This document shows, piece after piece, positions 5,670 to 6,516 of a stretch of 6,516 bases of DNA (position 1 is its first letter; the number at the start of each line of letters is the position of its first letter). The position numbers were made by a program, and so were the translations under genes. The DNA lies in the NCBI GenBank assembly GCA_034666705.1, contig JAXDLH010000278.1:1-6516 (forward strand), read 5' to 3'. This stretch comes from JAXDLH01 sp034666705 (GTDB lineage: Bacteria > Chloroflexota > UBA6077 > SHYK01). The notes under the pieces were generated by a model. It was given only the letters and a program-made list of their open reading frames with translations, made no database searches and was not told where the DNA came from.

Positions 5670-6209
5670 ATGAAGTTATGCGAATGCGGTTGCGGTCAAC
5701 CGACCCGGATAGCGTCGAAGACCAAGACCAGCCGCGGCGAGGTGAAGGGACAGCCCCAGCGCTTCATCCATGGCCATGCAGCCCGCGTGATTCGTGGTTC
5801 GCTCGGAGAGCGCCTCGCTCGCGGATTCGATCGTGATGACAGCGGGTGCTGGCTTTGGTCTGGTGCCACGACGAACGGGTACGGCGTGATCCAGGAAGGC
5901 GGCCGGCAACAACGGGCCCATCGTGTGATGTACGAGCAGCTCGTCGCTCCGATCCCCGAAGGAGACGACTTGCATCACACCTGTGGCAAGCGCCGCTGCG
6001 TAAACCCGGAGCACCTCATTCCGCTATCGCGCTCCCGTCACAAGAGCGCGCACGCCGAGGCCATCACTCGCTGTCCGCACGGTCACGAGTACACGCCGGA
6101 GAACACCTACATGATCCCCGGCAAGAATCAGCGTCAGTGCCGAGCGTGTAAACGCTCTGCGGATCGTCGATATAGGCAGCGCCAGCGCGGCAATCTCGAC
6201 GCGCTCTAA
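5670..6209 (+). CDS. HNH endonuclease, probably a free-standing mobile (homing-type) nuclease
   Basis: The 179-residue protein begins with the Cys-rich motif CECGCGQPT (C4, C6, C8) and later FIHGH, a zinc-finger-like N-terminus seen in phage HNH proteins; this supports the ATG at 5670. The nuclease core runs from about 58 to 118: GCWLWSGATTNGYG, then RAHRVMYE, LHHTCGKRRCVNPEHL. H102/H103, N112 and H115 are the likely H-N-H residues, with C60, C105 and C110 as structural zinc ligands. A C-terminal element with C135, H137, H139, C157 and C160 resembles another zinc ribbon, followed by a basic Arg-rich tail that may bind DNA. It lies between the endolysin and small late genes, a typical place for a selfish nuclease. 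Codon use is less GC-biased at its 5' end (TTA at codon 3, an early ATA). An alternative role in DNA packaging is less likely here. Confidence 0.9.
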   Translation: MKLCECGCGQPTRIASKTKTSRGEVKGQPQRFIHGHAARVIRGSLGERLARGFDRDDSGCWLWSGATTNGYGVIQEGGRQQRAHRVMYEQLVAPIPEGDDLHHTCGKRRCVNPEHLIPLSRSRHKSAHAEAITRCPHGHEYTPENTYMIPGKNQRQCRACKRSADRRYRQRQRGNLDAL

Positions 6210-6212
6210 TCC

Positions 6213-6220
6213 AAGGGAGG
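6213..6220 (+). promoter_or_regulatory. Strong Shine-Dalgarno site of the 32-residue membrane peptide
   Basis: AAGGGAGG sits four bases before the ATG at 6225. It matches the 16S rRNA 3' end well and is the main support for the very short gene that follows. Confidence 0.7.
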
Positions 6221-6224
6221 CACC

Positions 6225-6323
6225 ATGTTCAAGTCCGAGAACGGCCAGTACGACCCGCTGACGCTGCTGGTGTTCGTGCTGGTCGTGGTCATTCTGGTGT
6301 TCGTGCTGCTGCGCCTGACGTGA
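6225..6323 (+). CDS. 32-residue single-helix membrane peptide
   Basis: The ATG at 6225 follows a near-perfect ribosome binding site. The peptide starts MFKSENGQYDPLTL and continues into an almost purely Leu/Val/Ile/Phe helix at about residues 12-29, ending with the basic LRLT before TGA at 6321-6323. Only about 18 residues are hydrophobic, enough for one membrane crossing. The polar N-terminus and the Arg near the C-terminus suggest a C-terminus-in orientation. Its stop is immediately followed by the GTG of the next gene, so the two are probably co-translated. The family is unknown. Small late-phage membrane peptides often modify lysis (antiholin- or pinholin-like), but here that is only inference from location. 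Confidence 0.7.
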   Translation: MFKSENGQYDPLTLLVFVLVVVILVFVLLRLT

Positions 6324-6503
6324 GTGCCTGACGACCCGATCCAGTGGCAGCTCGTCTGTCGCTTCGATCCCACGGTCAGCTCGTGGCCGCTACTTCAGTT
6401 CGCGATCAACCACGTCCTGAGTGCTCTCGAGGACTCCCCGGTGAAGTTCACCGCGAGGGTGGAGGCGGTCAGAGAGGGCGACGAGTGGCCTGGGGAAGCC
6501 TAA
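6324..6503 (+). CDS. 59-residue hypothetical protein
   Basis: GTG 6324 directly follows the TGA of the membrane peptide, and the frame runs to TAA at 6501-6503. The product begins VPDDPIQWQLVCRFDP (first residue read as Met) and contains WPLLQFAINHVLSALED, a likely amphipathic helix. An acidic C-terminal end then finishes at GDEWPGEA. It has one Cys, no membrane helix and no signal peptide. The codons are strongly GC-ending, like its neighbours. It has no separate binding site; expression would depend on coupling to the upstream gene. I do not recognise the family. A small soluble phage protein is the simplest reading. Confidence 0.55.
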   Translation: MPDDPIQWQLVCRFDPTVSSWPLLQFAINHVLSALEDSPVKFTARVEAVREGDEWPGEA

Positions 6504-6516
6504 GCGCCTCGCACTG
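6485..6516 (+). CDS. Possible start of a further gene, cut by the right edge
   Basis: GTG 6485 opens a frame (VAWGSLSASH) that is still open at the window end and overlaps the preceding gene by 19 bases. AGAGAGGG at 6471-6478 gives a fair binding site. Only ten codons are visible, so product and even coding status are unsure. Confidence 0.25.
   Translation, partial: MAWGSLSASH

Overview
The window looks like the end of the structural region and the lysis region of a tailed phage or prophage, probably of an actinobacterium. The DNA is GC-rich, and the proteins are rich in Ala, Arg and Gly with GC-ending codons. The peptidoglycan hydrolases and the holin candidate resemble those of actinobacterial phages. 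No integrase, attachment site, tRNA or host gene is visible, so free phage and prophage cannot be told apart, and the exact host cannot be named.

Layout. Positions 1-2304 hold the C-terminal part of a large phage protein of the internal-virion or 'large polyvalent protein' kind; it is open at the left edge. Next, on the opposite strand, is a 52-residue two-helix membrane protein (2334-2492) with a very good ribosome binding site. From 2533 everything reads rightward: an SLT transglycosylase joined to a C-terminal zinc-peptidase-like domain (2533-3471); a coiled-coil protein with a C-terminal membrane helix, XhlA-like in layout (3476-3901); a membrane-anchored collagen-like protein (3902-4633); a two-helix holin candidate with a long polar tail (4680-5144); an NlpC/P60-type endolysin (5141-5641); an HNH endonuclease (5670-6209); a 32-residue membrane peptide (6225-6323); a 59-residue unknown protein (6324-6503); and possibly the first codons of another gene at the right edge. 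There is no gene-free stretch above about 50 bases.

How the genes may work together. From 3476 to 5641 the genes are packed almost stop-to-start (TAG then ATG at 3901/3902, ATGA overlap at 5141-5144), as expected for a co-transcribed lysis cassette. The holin candidate and the coiled-coil membrane protein would control the membrane step, and the NlpC/P60 enzyme would cut the wall. The SLT/peptidase protein could be a second lysin or a virion-associated wall hydrolase. The collagen-like protein inside this cassette is the least expected member: its N-terminal membrane helix would place a rod outside the membrane, in the wall space. The HNH gene has no visible ribosome binding site and has a -10-like hexamer just upstream of its ATG, so it may be an independently expressed insertion.

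Most worth checking are the reversed order of zinc-binding motifs in the SLT/peptidase protein, the membrane-anchored collagen rod between lysis genes, and the antisense mini membrane gene. None of these has been tested against databases here.
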